64,000 nucleotides of DNA from Aciduricibacillus chroicocephali (GTDB taxonomy: Bacteria > Bacillota > Bacilli > Bacillales > Amphibacillaceae), in NCBI RefSeq assembly GCF_030762805.1, contig NZ_CP129113.1, positions 751,001-815,000 of the forward strand. The letters run 5' to 3'. Of the stretch, positions 43,398 through 51,526 are shown piece after piece (the first letter of the stretch is position 1; each line of letters begins with the position of its first letter). A program made the position numbers and the translations under genes. The notes beneath the pieces are model-generated. The model saw nothing but the letters and a program-made list of their open reading frames with translations, made no database searches and was not told the origin of the DNA.

Positions 43398-44714
43398 ATG
43401 GAATGGATCGTAGTCGTAACAGTTCTGATTATGACTGTGCTGAGTCTGATGCGAATCAATGTAGTCCTTGCAATTGTTGTAGCATCACTTGTAGCAGGCC
43501 TTATGTCAGGAATGAATATTACAGATACTATAAGCATGTTTATTGATGGAATGAGCGGGCAAATGGAAACCGCGCTCAGTTATATATTGCTCGGAGCATT
43601 TGCTGTAGCAATCGGTTATACCGGAATTACAACTTTACTTGTAAATGTACTCGTCAAGGTGTTGACGGGAAAGAAAACAATGATGGTACTTGCGCTTGCA
43701 GGTGTTGCCTGCCTTTCGCAAAACCTGATTCCAGTGCATATTGCATTTATACCTATTTTGATACCGCCATTGTTGAAACTATTTGACCAAATGCGACTTG
43801 ATAGACGTGCAGTAGCCTGTGCGCTTACTTTCGGTCTTCAGGCACCTTACATCATGCTGCCTGTCGGTTTCGGACTTGTTTTCCAGAAGATTGTCCTTGA
43901 AGGATTGAACAGTAATGGTCTTTCTCTAGCTCTTGGAGATGTTTCTAAGGCAATGCTTATACCAGGTGCGGGGATGATAGTTGGATTGCTTATCGCTGTA
44001 TTTATCACATATCGCAAAGACCGTGACTTATCAGGTCTTAAAGTTGAATTGAAAAAAGCTGAGGAGCAAATTGCTGCTTCAACGAAGGCTGGTTTTACGA
44101 GACAACATCTTTTCACTATTATCGCCATTATCGCAGCGCTTGGTATCCAGATTTGGACGAAGAGTCTTGTCGCTGGCGCACTTGCGGGTATTCTCTGCAT
44201 GTTTGTCTTCGTAGCGGTTCCTTTCCGTAAAAATGATAAAATTGTTTCAGAAGGAATCGGAATGATGGGGCTTATTGCATTTGTAATGCTCGCAGCGTCC
44301 GGATACGGAACAATCTTGAAAGATACAGGTGCCGTTGATGCACTTGTTAAAGTATCAGCAAACATGCCAGGAATTGATAATAAGGTATTCATGGCTTTCA
44401 TTTTGCTTCTGATCGGTTTGCTTATTACGATTGGTATCGGTTCATCATTTGGTACAATCCCGATTATTGCTGCTCTTTACGTGCCAATGTGCATCGCAGC
44501 TGGTTTCAGTCCTTTTGCGACTGCAATCCTGATCGGAACAGCCGGTGCATTGGGCGATGCTGGATCCCCGGCTTCAGATAGTACACTCGGACCGACAGCA
44601 GGGCTGAATGCGGACGGAAGGCATAATCATATTTGGGATACATGTGTGCCGACTTTCCTGCACTATAATATTCCGCTTCTCGTGTTTGGTTGGGTTGGCG
44701 CAATCATGTTCTAA
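43398..44714 (+). CDS. yuiF: Na+/H+ antiporter-like protein, YuiF type
   Basis: A 438-residue membrane protein with about eleven helices in the ion transporter superfamily (Na_H_antiport_2 N-domain and NhaC-like C-domain). Recognisable blocks are ETALSYILLGAFAVAIGYTG, LSQNLIPVHIAFIPILIPPLL, FGLQAPYIMLPVGFGLVFQ and the C-terminal GTAGALGDAGSPASDSTLGPT. Homologues in B. subtilis are called YuiF and suspected of amino-acid (for example histidine-type) or Na+/H+ transport. GAAGGGAGAAG precedes the ATG. Distinct from the T-box NhaC-like carrier at 2.6 kb. Confidence 0.87.
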   Translation: MEWIVVVTVLIMTVLSLMRINVVLAIVVASLVAGLMSGMNITDTISMFIDGMSGQMETALSYILLGAFAVAIGYTGITTLLVNVLVKVLTGKKTMMVLALAGVACLSQNLIPVHIAFIPILIPPLLKLFDQMRLDRRAVACALTFGLQAPYIMLPVGFGLVFQKIVLEGLNSNGLSLALGDVSKAMLIPGAGMIVGLLIAVFITYRKDRDLSGLKVELKKAEEQIAASTKAGFTRQHLFTIIAIIAALGIQIWTKSLVAGALAGILCMFVFVAVPFRKNDKIVSEGIGMMGLIAFVMLAASGYGTILKDTGAVDALVKVSANMPGIDNKVFMAFILLLIGLLITIGIGSSFGTIPIIAALYVPMCIAAGFSPFATAILIGTAGALGDAGSPASDSTLGPTAGLNADGRHNHIWDTCVPTFLHYNIPLLVFGWVGAIMF

Positions 44715-44770
44715 TGAATAAACAAAATGGATTTTGCAAAAGGTAAGGTAAAAATAAAGGTAGGGTTCAG

Positions 44771-45559
44771 ATGAAGAAACTTTCTTATCTAATCCCCGTC
44801 CTTGTTTGCCTTGCCTTTTTGTTTTCTGTGAATGTCGAGGCAAGCGGATTCGGATGGGGCTACTCAAGAAACAATGATCATAAAGTTCCAGAAGTCGGCA
44901 AGTATAAAGAAATTCTTGAAAAATATGGTGCCTATTATGCAGATCATTCAGGGGACAAGGATATTTATCTGACGTTTGACAATGGGTATGAGCAGGGACA
45001 TACTGCTGACATTCTTGATGTATTAAAGGAAGAAAAAGTTCCGGCAACGTTTTTCGTAACGGGGCATTATGTGAAGGACCGTCCAGATCTCGTTAAGCGG
45101 ATGGCGAAGGAAGGACATATTATAGGAAACCATTCATATCATCATCCTGATTTCACAATCATTTCTAAAACATCAATAAAAAAGGAACTTGATGAACTGG
45201 AAGCGGCTGTAGCAAAAATCACAGACCAGAAAGAACTGCAGTATTTGCGTCCGCCAAGAGGTACTTTCAGCCAAAACACATTGCAGTGGACGAAAGAATT
45301 GGGTTATACACATGTATTCTGGTCATTGGCCTTTGCGGATTGGAAGACAGATCAGCAAAAGGGAGGAGCATACGCACATAAGGAAATTATGTCGCAGTTG
45401 CATCCGGGAGCAATTATCCTTCTGCACACGGTCTCTTCTGATAATGCTGATGCGTTAAAGCAAGTCATTACGGACGCGAAGAAACAGGGCTATACTTTTA
45501 AAAGTCTGGATGATCTAATGCTCAAAAACATTCTGCCCAAAGGTGCGGCAGGTTTATAA
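44771..45559 (+). CDS. pdaA: PdaA, spore-cortex N-acetylmuramic acid deacetylase
   Basis: A 262-residue secreted CE4 enzyme. After a signal peptide (residues 1-24, ending VEA-SGFG), it has the PdaA form of the NodB motifs: TFDNGYEQG (Asn instead of the second Asp, as in PdaA), ATFFVTGHYVKDRPD, GNHSYHHPDF, LRPPRGTFS, and LLHTVSSDNA. PdaA removes acetyl groups from muramic acid so that muramic delta-lactam can form in the cortex, needed for germination. A SigG promoter is expected; a GAATA at about 44717 is a weak -35 candidate. A strong terminator follows. Confidence 0.93.
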   Translation: MKKLSYLIPVLVCLAFLFSVNVEASGFGWGYSRNNDHKVPEVGKYKEILEKYGAYYADHSGDKDIYLTFDNGYEQGHTADILDVLKEEKVPATFFVTGHYVKDRPDLVKRMAKEGHIIGNHSYHHPDFTIISKTSIKKELDELEAAVAKITDQKELQYLRPPRGTFSQNTLQWTKELGYTHVFWSLAFADWKTDQQKGGAYAHKEIMSQLHPGAIILLHTVSSDNADALKQVITDAKKQGYTFKSLDDLMLKNILPKGAAGL

Positions 45560-45569
45560 CGGAGAAAAG

Positions 45570-45603
45570 AAGGGGAGAATTCGAATACGATTCTCCCCTT
45601 TTT
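45570..45603 (+). terminator. Terminator after pdaA
   Basis: A perfect 11-bp stem AAGGGGAGAAT / ATTCTCCCCTT followed by TTT. Confidence 0.9.
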
Positions 45604-45644
45604 ACATAGGTCAGAATTAATTTAAAAACATTTGACTAAAATAG

Positions 45645-45673
45645 TTGAAAGTCAGAAAAGGTCAGAGTATAAT
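45645..45673 (+). promoter_or_regulatory. clpE promoter P1
   Basis: TTGAAA (45645-45650), 17-base spacer, TATAAT (45668-45673). A CtsR box fills the spacer. Confidence 0.85.
45650..45666. promoter_or_regulatory. CtsR operator 1 (clpE)
   Basis: AGTCAGA-AAA-GGTCAGA, the 7-3-7 heptad repeat recognised by CtsR (consensus RGTCAAA-n3-RGTCAAA), lying between the P1 -35 and -10 boxes. Confidence 0.85.
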
Positions 45674-45681
45674 GCGGGTAT

Positions 45682-45698
45682 AGTCAAAGAAGGTCAGA
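45682..45698. promoter_or_regulatory. CtsR operator 2 (clpE)
   Basis: AGTCAAA-GAA-GGTCAGA, just downstream of the P1 start site. Confidence 0.85.
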
Positions 45699-45761
45699 TT
45701 AACTCACTTTGACTAAAAGTTATTAAGGTCAAAAAAATATAAAAAAGTTTGATCAAATGTG

Positions 45762-45790
45762 TTGCAAAAGTTGAAAAGCAAGAGTATAAT
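45762..45790 (+). promoter_or_regulatory. clpE promoter P2
   Basis: TTGCAA (45762-45767), 17-base spacer, TATAAT (45785-45790). Confidence 0.8.
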
Positions 45791-45798
45791 CAAATTAT

Positions 45799-45815
45799 AG
45801 TCAAAGTTAGTCAAA
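45799..45815. promoter_or_regulatory. CtsR operator 3 (clpE)
   Basis: AGTCAAA-GTT-AGTCAAA, covering the P2 start site. More single heptads (45708-45714 inverted, 45727-45733) lie between the promoters. Confidence 0.87.
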
Positions 45816-45867
45816 GTCAAATATGACTTCCGCACACTTGACTCTCTAATAATAGGAGGAATGCATA

Positions 45868-48000
45868 ATGCAATGCCAAAAATGTGGTGTAAATGAAGCT
45901 AACATTAATATGATGATGAAAATCAACAATCAGCAAATGCAAATGCATCTCTGCCAGAACTGCTATAAAGAATTGCAAAATGAAATGATGCAAGGAGGCC
46001 TCTTCGGCGGTCCTGCATTTGGTGATAACGCATTTGCAAGTCAGTTTTTCCAAAACAACGGCCAGAGTAAAGCTAAAACAAAAACGAAGAAGCAAGCTGC
46101 TGGCGGTGGAGATGGTCTGCTTGAGCAGCTCGCTAAAAATGTAACTGCAGCTGCCGAATCAGGAACAATCGATCCTGTCATCGGTCGCGATGTCGAAGTA
46201 AAGCGTGTTATCGAAACATTGAATAGAAGAAACAAGAACAACCCAGTTCTAATTGGGGAACCTGGTGTAGGTAAAACAGCTATTGCTGAAGGGCTCGCAC
46301 TCAAGATTGTAGAAGGTTCAGTTCCGCATAAATTGTCTGGTAAGAAAGTATATGTGCTTGATGTCGCTTCACTTGTTGCTGGTACAGGAATTCGCGGCCA
46401 ATTTGAAGAGCGTATGCAGCAATTGATCGCAGAACTTGAAGAACGTGATGATGTTATTCTCTTCATTGATGAGATCCACCTTCTAGTCGGTGCAGGAACT
46501 GCTGAAAGCTCTCAAATGGATGCAGGAAACATTTTGAAACCAGCCTTGGCACGTGGAGAAATTCAAGTGATTGGTGCAACAACATTGAAAGAATACCGTC
46601 AGATTGAAAAAGACGCTGCCCTTGAACGTCGCTTCCAGCCGATTATCGTTAAAGAGCCGACAGCTGAAGAAGCTTTTGAAATCTTGAAAGGGATTAAGGA
46701 TCGTTATGAGGCGTTCCATGAAGTGCGTTATTCAGATGAAGTCTTGAAAGCATTTGTTACACTTTCCGATCGCTATATCCAAGATCGTTTCTTGCCGGAT
46801 AAGGCAATCGACTTGATGGATGAAGTTGGTTCTCGTCTTAACCTTGAGAACGCTGACAAAGATTCAATCTCTATTGAACAGCGTCTACAGGAAATCAAGG
46901 CCGAAAAAGAAAAAGCAGCCGAGGAAGAAAATTACGAACATGCAGCTCACTTGCGCTATCAGGAAATCCAGCTACAGAAACAATTGCAAAAAGCAAAAGA
47001 CGAAGAGCAAGTAATTGATGTTGATATCTCAGATATTCAGCTCATTGTAGAAGAGAAGACTGGCATCCCTGTAACTAAGTTGCAAGCAGATGAACAGGCA
47101 CAGATGAAAGATTTGGCGAAGAATTTGTCCGCTAAAGTAATCGGACAGGACGAAGCAGTCGATAAAGTAGCGAAAGCGATCCGCCGTAGCCGTGCAGGTT
47201 TGAAGGCGAAAGAACGACCAATCGGTTCGTTCCTCTTTGTTGGTCCGACAGGTGTCGGTAAAACAGAACTTACAAAAGTTCTTGCTGAAGAAATGTTCGG
47301 TACAAGAGATTCACTCATTCGTCTTGACATGAGTGAATATATGGAGAAACATGCCGTGTCTAAATTGATCGGTTCACCTCCAGGATATGTTGGTCATGAA
47401 GAAGCTGGTCAGCTTACTGAGCAGATTCGCCGCAATCCGTATTCAATTGTACTTCTTGATGAAATTGAAAAAGCTCATCCAGATGTACAGAACATGTTCC
47501 TGCAAATTATGGAAGATGGTCACCTTACAGACTCACAGGGTCGCCGTGTCAGCTTCAAAGATGCTGTAATCATTATGACAAGTAACGCTGGTACTGCTGT
47601 AAAGGAAGTAAGTGTTGGCTTCAATAGTGAAGAGCATGAGTCCATTTCACAGCTTGATACATTGAGCAATTACTTCAAGCCTGAATTCCTCAACCGATTT
47701 GATGCAATTATCAGCTTCAATGAATTGAGTGAGGAGCATTTGCTTGAGATTGTTGATATCATGCTTGGTAAATTGCAGAAAAACTTGAAGGAGCAAGGTA
47801 TCCTTATGACTGTGACAGACCAGGCTAAGAAAGAAATTGCTTCTCTTGGTTACAGCCGCAAGTTCGGTGCCCGTCCACTCCGTCGTGTTATTCAGGATAA
47901 AGTCGAGGATCAGCTTACAGATCTGATTCTTGAGCATGAAGAACTTGAGCAAGTTCTTGTCGATGTAAAAGACGGCGAGATTGTCGCGACAAAAGCTTAA
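45868..48000 (+). CDS. clpE: ClpE, Hsp100/Clp ATPase
   Basis: A 710-residue AAA+ unfoldase that feeds proteins to ClpP and helps clear aggregates after heat stress. ClpE-specific N-terminal zinc finger: CQKCG...CQNC (residues 3-6 and 29-32). Two AAA modules follow: GEPGVGKTAI with the arginine-finger region LERRFQPI, a UVR/coiled-coil middle (EEENYEHAAHLRYQEIQLQ), then GPTGVGKTEL and the C-terminal sensor GARPLRRVIQ. Length and layout match B. subtilis ClpE. Three CtsR operators and two promoters lie upstream, and a strong terminator follows. Monocistronic. Confidence 0.96.
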   Translation: MQCQKCGVNEANINMMMKINNQQMQMHLCQNCYKELQNEMMQGGLFGGPAFGDNAFASQFFQNNGQSKAKTKTKKQAAGGGDGLLEQLAKNVTAAAESGTIDPVIGRDVEVKRVIETLNRRNKNNPVLIGEPGVGKTAIAEGLALKIVEGSVPHKLSGKKVYVLDVASLVAGTGIRGQFEERMQQLIAELEERDDVILFIDEIHLLVGAGTAESSQMDAGNILKPALARGEIQVIGATTLKEYRQIEKDAALERRFQPIIVKEPTAEEAFEILKGIKDRYEAFHEVRYSDEVLKAFVTLSDRYIQDRFLPDKAIDLMDEVGSRLNLENADKDSISIEQRLQEIKAEKEKAAEEENYEHAAHLRYQEIQLQKQLQKAKDEEQVIDVDISDIQLIVEEKTGIPVTKLQADEQAQMKDLAKNLSAKVIGQDEAVDKVAKAIRRSRAGLKAKERPIGSFLFVGPTGVGKTELTKVLAEEMFGTRDSLIRLDMSEYMEKHAVSKLIGSPPGYVGHEEAGQLTEQIRRNPYSIVLLDEIEKAHPDVQNMFLQIMEDGHLTDSQGRRVSFKDAVIIMTSNAGTAVKEVSVGFNSEEHESISQLDTLSNYFKPEFLNRFDAIISFNELSEEHLLEIVDIMLGKLQKNLKEQGILMTVTDQAKKEIASLGYSRKFGARPLRRVIQDKVEDQLTDLILEHEELEQVLVDVKDGEIVATKA

Positions 48001-48017
48001 TATGATTAGCTAATTCT

Positions 48018-48047
48018 CCCGCAAGGTCTGGACCTTGCGGGATTTTT
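48018..48047 (+). terminator. Terminator after clpE
   Basis: A perfect 11-bp stem CCCGCAAGGTC / GACCTTGCGGG with a TG loop, followed by ATTTTTT. Confidence 0.95.
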
Positions 48048-48120
48048 TGTTTTTCTCGGACAGGTTCATGCATATACATAAGACAAGGCAAATTACAGAA
48101 CGGCGGAAAGAGGGAAAAAG

Positions 48121-49002
48121 GTGAGGATAATCAAGCTCAGTATCACCTTAATCATCATATTAGGAGTGTTGATGCCATCAGAAGTGGAGAGCATCGGCAA
48201 AGAAGAATTTCTTAGAGGGTTGAAAGTTCATTACATTGATGTTGGACAAGGTGACAGTATATTGATTGAGACACCGAATAAGCGCACAATCTTGATTGAT
48301 GGGGGACCGCCGGAGTCGGGTGATGCACTGCTAGCTTATTTGAAGAAAGAGGAGATTAGAAAAATTGATCTGCTTATTGCGACGCATCCTGATTTCGACC
48401 ATATTGGTGGGCTGATTCCAGTTTTGGAGAAATTGAAGGTGAAGAAGGTCATTGATTCAGGAAAGCTGCATAGCACGAGAACTTACAGGAACTATCTCCA
48501 TTTGATACGTAAAAAGAATATTCCGTTTGAAATCGCAGAACAAAACGATTACATCCAAATCGATTCCAAGCTGATTATCCAAATACTCAACACGTTTGAT
48601 CGCAATAAAAAAGACAACAATGAAGCATCAATTGTATTGAAGATGCATCATGGCGATATTAGCTTTCTGTTCATGGCAGATGCGGAGATTGAGCAGGAAA
48701 GGGATCTCATGAAACAGTATGATCTTGAAGCGGATATTCTGAAAGTCGGACATCATGGCTCCAACACGAGCACATCTCGTGCATTTGTTGAAGCTGTTCA
48801 GCCTCAAGTCGCCATGCTTACTTATAGTAAAAAGAATAGATATGGACATCCTGTATCTCGTGTTGTACGAAATCTTCAGCGTGAGAAAGTTCATATTTAT
48901 TCTACCTCAACATTCGGAAGTACCGTCCTTTGGTCAAACGGATATTATTATTTTATCATGCCGGAGAAAAACCCTCTCGATTTCCTTTGGAGGAAAGAGT
49001 GA
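48121..49002 (+). CDS. Exported metallo-beta-lactamase-fold hydrolase (ComEC C-domain type)
   Basis: A 293-residue protein with an N-terminal signal or anchor (residues ~4-20) and an MBL domain resembling the detached hydrolase domain of ComEC: KVHYIDVGQGDSILIET, the metal site ATHPDFDHIGG (H-x-D-x-D-H), SIVLKMHHGDISFLFMADAE and LKVGHHGSNTSTS. It probably hydrolyses nucleic acid or phosphodiester substrates outside the membrane; no ComEC channel domain is present. GTG start behind GAGGG. Monocistronic. Confidence 0.85.
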   Translation: MRIIKLSITLIIILGVLMPSEVESIGKEEFLRGLKVHYIDVGQGDSILIETPNKRTILIDGGPPESGDALLAYLKKEEIRKIDLLIATHPDFDHIGGLIPVLEKLKVKKVIDSGKLHSTRTYRNYLHLIRKKNIPFEIAEQNDYIQIDSKLIIQILNTFDRNKKDNNEASIVLKMHHGDISFLFMADAEIEQERDLMKQYDLEADILKVGHHGSNTSTSRAFVEAVQPQVAMLTYSKKNRYGHPVSRVVRNLQREKVHIYSTSTFGSTVLWSNGYYYFIMPEKNPLDFLWRKE

Positions 49003-49010
49003 AAAACGAA

Positions 49011-49048
49011 AAAAAGATGCACTCCGAGAGTAGGAGCGCATCTTTTTT
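49011..49048. terminator. Bidirectional terminator
   Basis: AAAAAGATGC and GCATCTTTTT plus an inner CTCC/GGAG stem, one A-C mismatch, between converging genes. Confidence 0.88.
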
Positions 49049-49050
49049 TA

Positions 49051-50043
49051 TTATTTGTAATAACGCCTTGCACCGGCATATTCATTTTTATAACCGGGTG
49101 CATTAATCGAGTCTATTCGAATGGAAGAAGCCGTATTTGGTGAGTGAATCATTTTACCGCCACCTGCATACATCGCAACATGGTGGACTTTTCCTTTTCC
49201 ATTATTGTGTGCAAAGAAGAGGAGATCTCCAGGTTTTAGCTGTGACTTCTTTAGGGCTTGTCCGGATTTTGCCTGAGCAGTTGAATCGCGTGGAATATCA
49301 ATGCCATTTGCTCGGTGCATTGCATATGTAAAACCCGAGCAATCAAAACCAAAGCCGGAAAGACCAGCCCAAAGGTAAGGAAGATTTAAGAATTGGCGTC
49401 CCGTTTTTACAAGGTTTTGCCCGGTAGGAGCGGGAATTTCCTTCGAATCTTTAAAAGCTTTAAAATTACCTTTCTTGAGCCATTTGGCGCTGCCATCTGG
49501 AGTAATAACTTTTGCATTTCCATTCTTAATTTCTAAAATAGGTAATCTTGTATTAAAGCTAAGATTCATTGCTTTCTTGGATAATGCAGCATCTCTATAG
49601 AGCAGGGCGGATTTTGAAGTAATCGAAGCAAAAGGTTTACTTTGTTGCTTATCAAACGACTTTGAGAACACAAGCTGTTCAGTTGGCACCCATCCAGTGT
49701 ATCCATTTTTCTTACCTGGAACTATTTGAGAAGGAATGGATATCTTGCTCCAGCCTTTCTTCTGGCTTGTAATCAGAACACCTTCACCATATAAAACTTG
49801 GGTATCAAGCTTCCCAACGAGAGCGAGTTTGCTATGATAATTCATAGACTTGATCCATTTCTCAATGTCTGCATTTTTCTTTGCAGCGGGCTTGTCAATT
49901 TGACGGAGTACGGGATCTTTCCAAACGTTGATGACAGGAACATTAATATAAGCCTGTTTGATAGAAGTTCCTGATTTTGCAAAACTTGAAACTGGAAAAC
50001 AAAGCATGAGGAGCGAGGCAATGAGGAGTATCTTTTTCTTCAT
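49051..50043 (-). CDS. Secreted NlpC/P60 peptidase with SH3b-like domains (YkfC-like)
   Basis: A 330-residue cell-wall peptidase. A signal peptide ends near SSFA-KSG. Two beta-rich SH3b-type regions (residues ~25-190, including VPVINVWKDPVLR, GWVPTEQLV and ALLYRDAALS) precede a C-terminal NlpC/P60 domain with catalytic FDCSGFTYAMHRANG, HHVAMYAGGGKMIHSP and a conserved third residue. The layout matches gamma-D-glutamyl-L-diamino acid endopeptidases (YkfC/DPP VI). The ATG at 50043 fits the signal peptide; the AAAGGA site is 13 bases away. It lies just downstream of the XRE regulator gene. Confidence 0.87.
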   Translation of the reverse strand: MKKKILLIASLLMLCFPVSSFAKSGTSIKQAYINVPVINVWKDPVLRQIDKPAAKKNADIEKWIKSMNYHSKLALVGKLDTQVLYGEGVLITSQKKGWSKISIPSQIVPGKKNGYTGWVPTEQLVFSKSFDKQQSKPFASITSKSALLYRDAALSKKAMNLSFNTRLPILEIKNGNAKVITPDGSAKWLKKGNFKAFKDSKEIPAPTGQNLVKTGRQFLNLPYLWAGLSGFGFDCSGFTYAMHRANGIDIPRDSTAQAKSGQALKKSQLKPGDLLFFAHNNGKGKVHHVAMYAGGGKMIHSPNTASSIRIDSINAPGYKNEYAGARRYYK

Positions 50044-50118
50044 GGATGAAGGAACATCCTTTCCAATATAGTAACCCTTATTATAGGCTATTTTCCGTGA
50101 ATTGGAAATAGATACTAA

Positions 50119-50152
50119 AAAAGAAGACATCTTCATTGATGTCTTCTCTTTA
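50119..50152 (-). terminator. Terminator of the XRE gene
   Basis: AAGAAGACATC with GATGTCTTCTT, overlapping the stop codon; the minus-strand exit is T-rich. Confidence 0.75.
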
Positions 50153-50563
50153 CGCTTGATCATATTCAACAATCTGATCCACAATTTCATGGAGTTTGTC
50201 CTGTTTGCGAATCGGTAGTTTGCTCATTATTAATATAGTTTTACCAAAATCAGGATGTGACAATACATAATGAATTAGCTTAAAGGCTTCTTCTTCATTA
50301 TTACTTGAGGGCTTGTCTAATTTATAGAGTTCTCGATAATCTTTCAGAATTTCTTCATGGTAGATCGGATTACCAAGCAGATGGTCTGCTGTAATATGAA
50401 ACGCCTTGCTTAATTGGAGAATCGCTTCCGCATCGGGCACTGTCATACCATTCTCCCATTTGCCGACAACAGAACGGGACACGTTCAGCATACTGCCGAG
50501 TTGTGCCTGGGTCCAACCATTACGATTCCTATGAAAATGTATGTTGTGAGCCAGTTGTTCCAT
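50150..50563 (-). CDS. XRE-family transcriptional regulator
   Basis: A 137-residue DNA-binding protein. The HTH occupies residues ~6-60: LAHNIHFHRNRNGWTQAQLG, NVSRSVVGKWENGMTVPDAE. A C-terminal helical region (residues 65-137) is of unknown function, as in small SinR-like regulators. GGTGATC close to the ATG-ATG pair is the only ribosome site; the second ATG is taken. It may regulate the neighbouring peptidase gene, but a terminator separates them. Confidence 0.83.
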   Translation of the reverse strand: MEQLAHNIHFHRNRNGWTQAQLGSMLNVSRSVVGKWENGMTVPDAEAILQLSKAFHITADHLLGNPIYHEEILKDYRELYKLDKPSSNNEEEAFKLIHYVLSHPDFGKTILIMSKLPIRKQDKLHEIVDQIVEYDQA

Positions 50564-50705
50564 CATGATCACCATTATCCAAAAGAGTTTCCGCTATTCG
50601 GTATGTTATATGCTATCATGATTGGCTGTTGTTTTAAGTTCAGTTATGTTCTTATAGAGAACCTAATTATTAATGCGTCTAAACAGAACCTAAAAGTAAA
50701 CAAAA

Positions 50706-50743
50706 AACAGGAGCAGCACCTGCTACGAGGTGCTGCTCCTGTT
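50706..50743 (-). terminator. Strong terminator of the GNAT gene
   Basis: A perfect 16-bp stem (50706-50721 with 50728-50743) and a six-base loop; minus-strand exit TTTTTTG. Confidence 0.92.
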
Positions 50744-50749
50744 TAACTA

Positions 50750-51313
50750 TTAGCCGACATATCCTTCTTCAGTTGTCTGGCTTACAGGCATTTCTATAAA
50801 TTGTTTGAGCGCTAGGTAATGGTCTTTTTCAACTACGAACAGATCAAAAATTTCACCATTCTCGTTAATCTGATCGTATACGTGTTTATGACTTTCATTA
50901 GCAAGACTCGTATATGGCAACTTAGTAGTTGATTTTCGTGAACGAATGTTTTCTTTTCGGATCTTCAAGTAAACCGTATCAATCGGAGTCTCCGTGAACA
51001 ATTCATCGAAGAACTCTTCTTTGGATGTCTTGCTATAGCCTTTTCCGAAAAATGGCTGTCCAATCCAAGTTGCGAGGAATCCTGCTGATCCTTCAACATC
51101 AAAGAGGCTAATCGTACCGACTGGCTGAAGAAAATCATCAAGAATGGTACGCGTCACGATTTCCCCGGATTCATCCGACTCAATCAGCTTTTTTGTCTTA
51201 AAGTAAAATTCATCAACTGTATCACATTTCTCACGGACGTATGGATACACTTCTGGGTGACTCATCAAATCGAATAGTACAGGGACGTCGTTCAAATCTC
51301 GTTTTCTTAGCAT
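50750..51313 (-). CDS. GNAT acetyltransferase (RimJ-like)
   Basis: A 187-residue GNAT protein. MLRKRDLNDVPVLFDLMSHPEVYPYV is the RimJ/RimL-type start. Central strands GTISLFDVEGSAGFLATWIGQPFFGKGYSKTSKEEFFDEL carry the acetyl-CoA loop (QPFFGKGY) in split form, and IDTVYLKIRKENIRSRKST is the C-terminal half. AAGGAGG lies eight bases before the ATG. A tRNA-like element lies 82 bases upstream on the same strand. Acceptor protein or small molecule unknown. Confidence 0.82.
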   Translation of the reverse strand: MLRKRDLNDVPVLFDLMSHPEVYPYVREKCDTVDEFYFKTKKLIESDESGEIVTRTILDDFLQPVGTISLFDVEGSAGFLATWIGQPFFGKGYSKTSKEEFFDELFTETPIDTVYLKIRKENIRSRKSTTKLPYTSLANESHKHVYDQINENGEIFDLFVVEKDHYLALKQFIEMPVSQTTEEGYVG

Positions 51314-51395
51314 ATGAGATGCCTCCTTGATCTAGAGGTGGACAGGAGCATGACAACAACTTGCCCACCCGCGAATTTTTTGGTCTTTCATAAAA

Positions 51396-51465
51396 AATTC
51401 GGGATGGGAATCGAACCCACTAGAACCGGTCTAAACCGGTGGCGCACCATTTGCCTTTCCCGTAT
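51396..51465 (-). tRNA. tRNA-like element (pseudo-tRNA), 70 nt
   Basis: Read on the minus strand this folds as a short cloverleaf. The acceptor ATACGGG (51465-51459) pairs with CCCGAAT (51403-51397), with one A-A mismatch at the third pair. The D-arm GGC/GCC has a nine-base loop containing GG. The anticodon arm ACCGG/CCGGT has only a six-base loop (TTTAGA), then a 4-base variable region. The T-arm GTGGG/CCCAT has a perfect TTCGATT loop. No CCA is encoded and the 3' end runs into TTTTTT. The short anticodon loop and the mismatch argue against a normal translating tRNA. Known comparison: B. cereus encodes a pseudo-tRNA called tRNA-Other. A decayed tRNA is the alternative. Confidence 0.65.
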
Positions 51466-51526
51466 TTCAAATTTGATTTTACAACGTTTTGTTTAAAAAG
51501 AAAACAGGTTTTTTATTTAAATTTTG

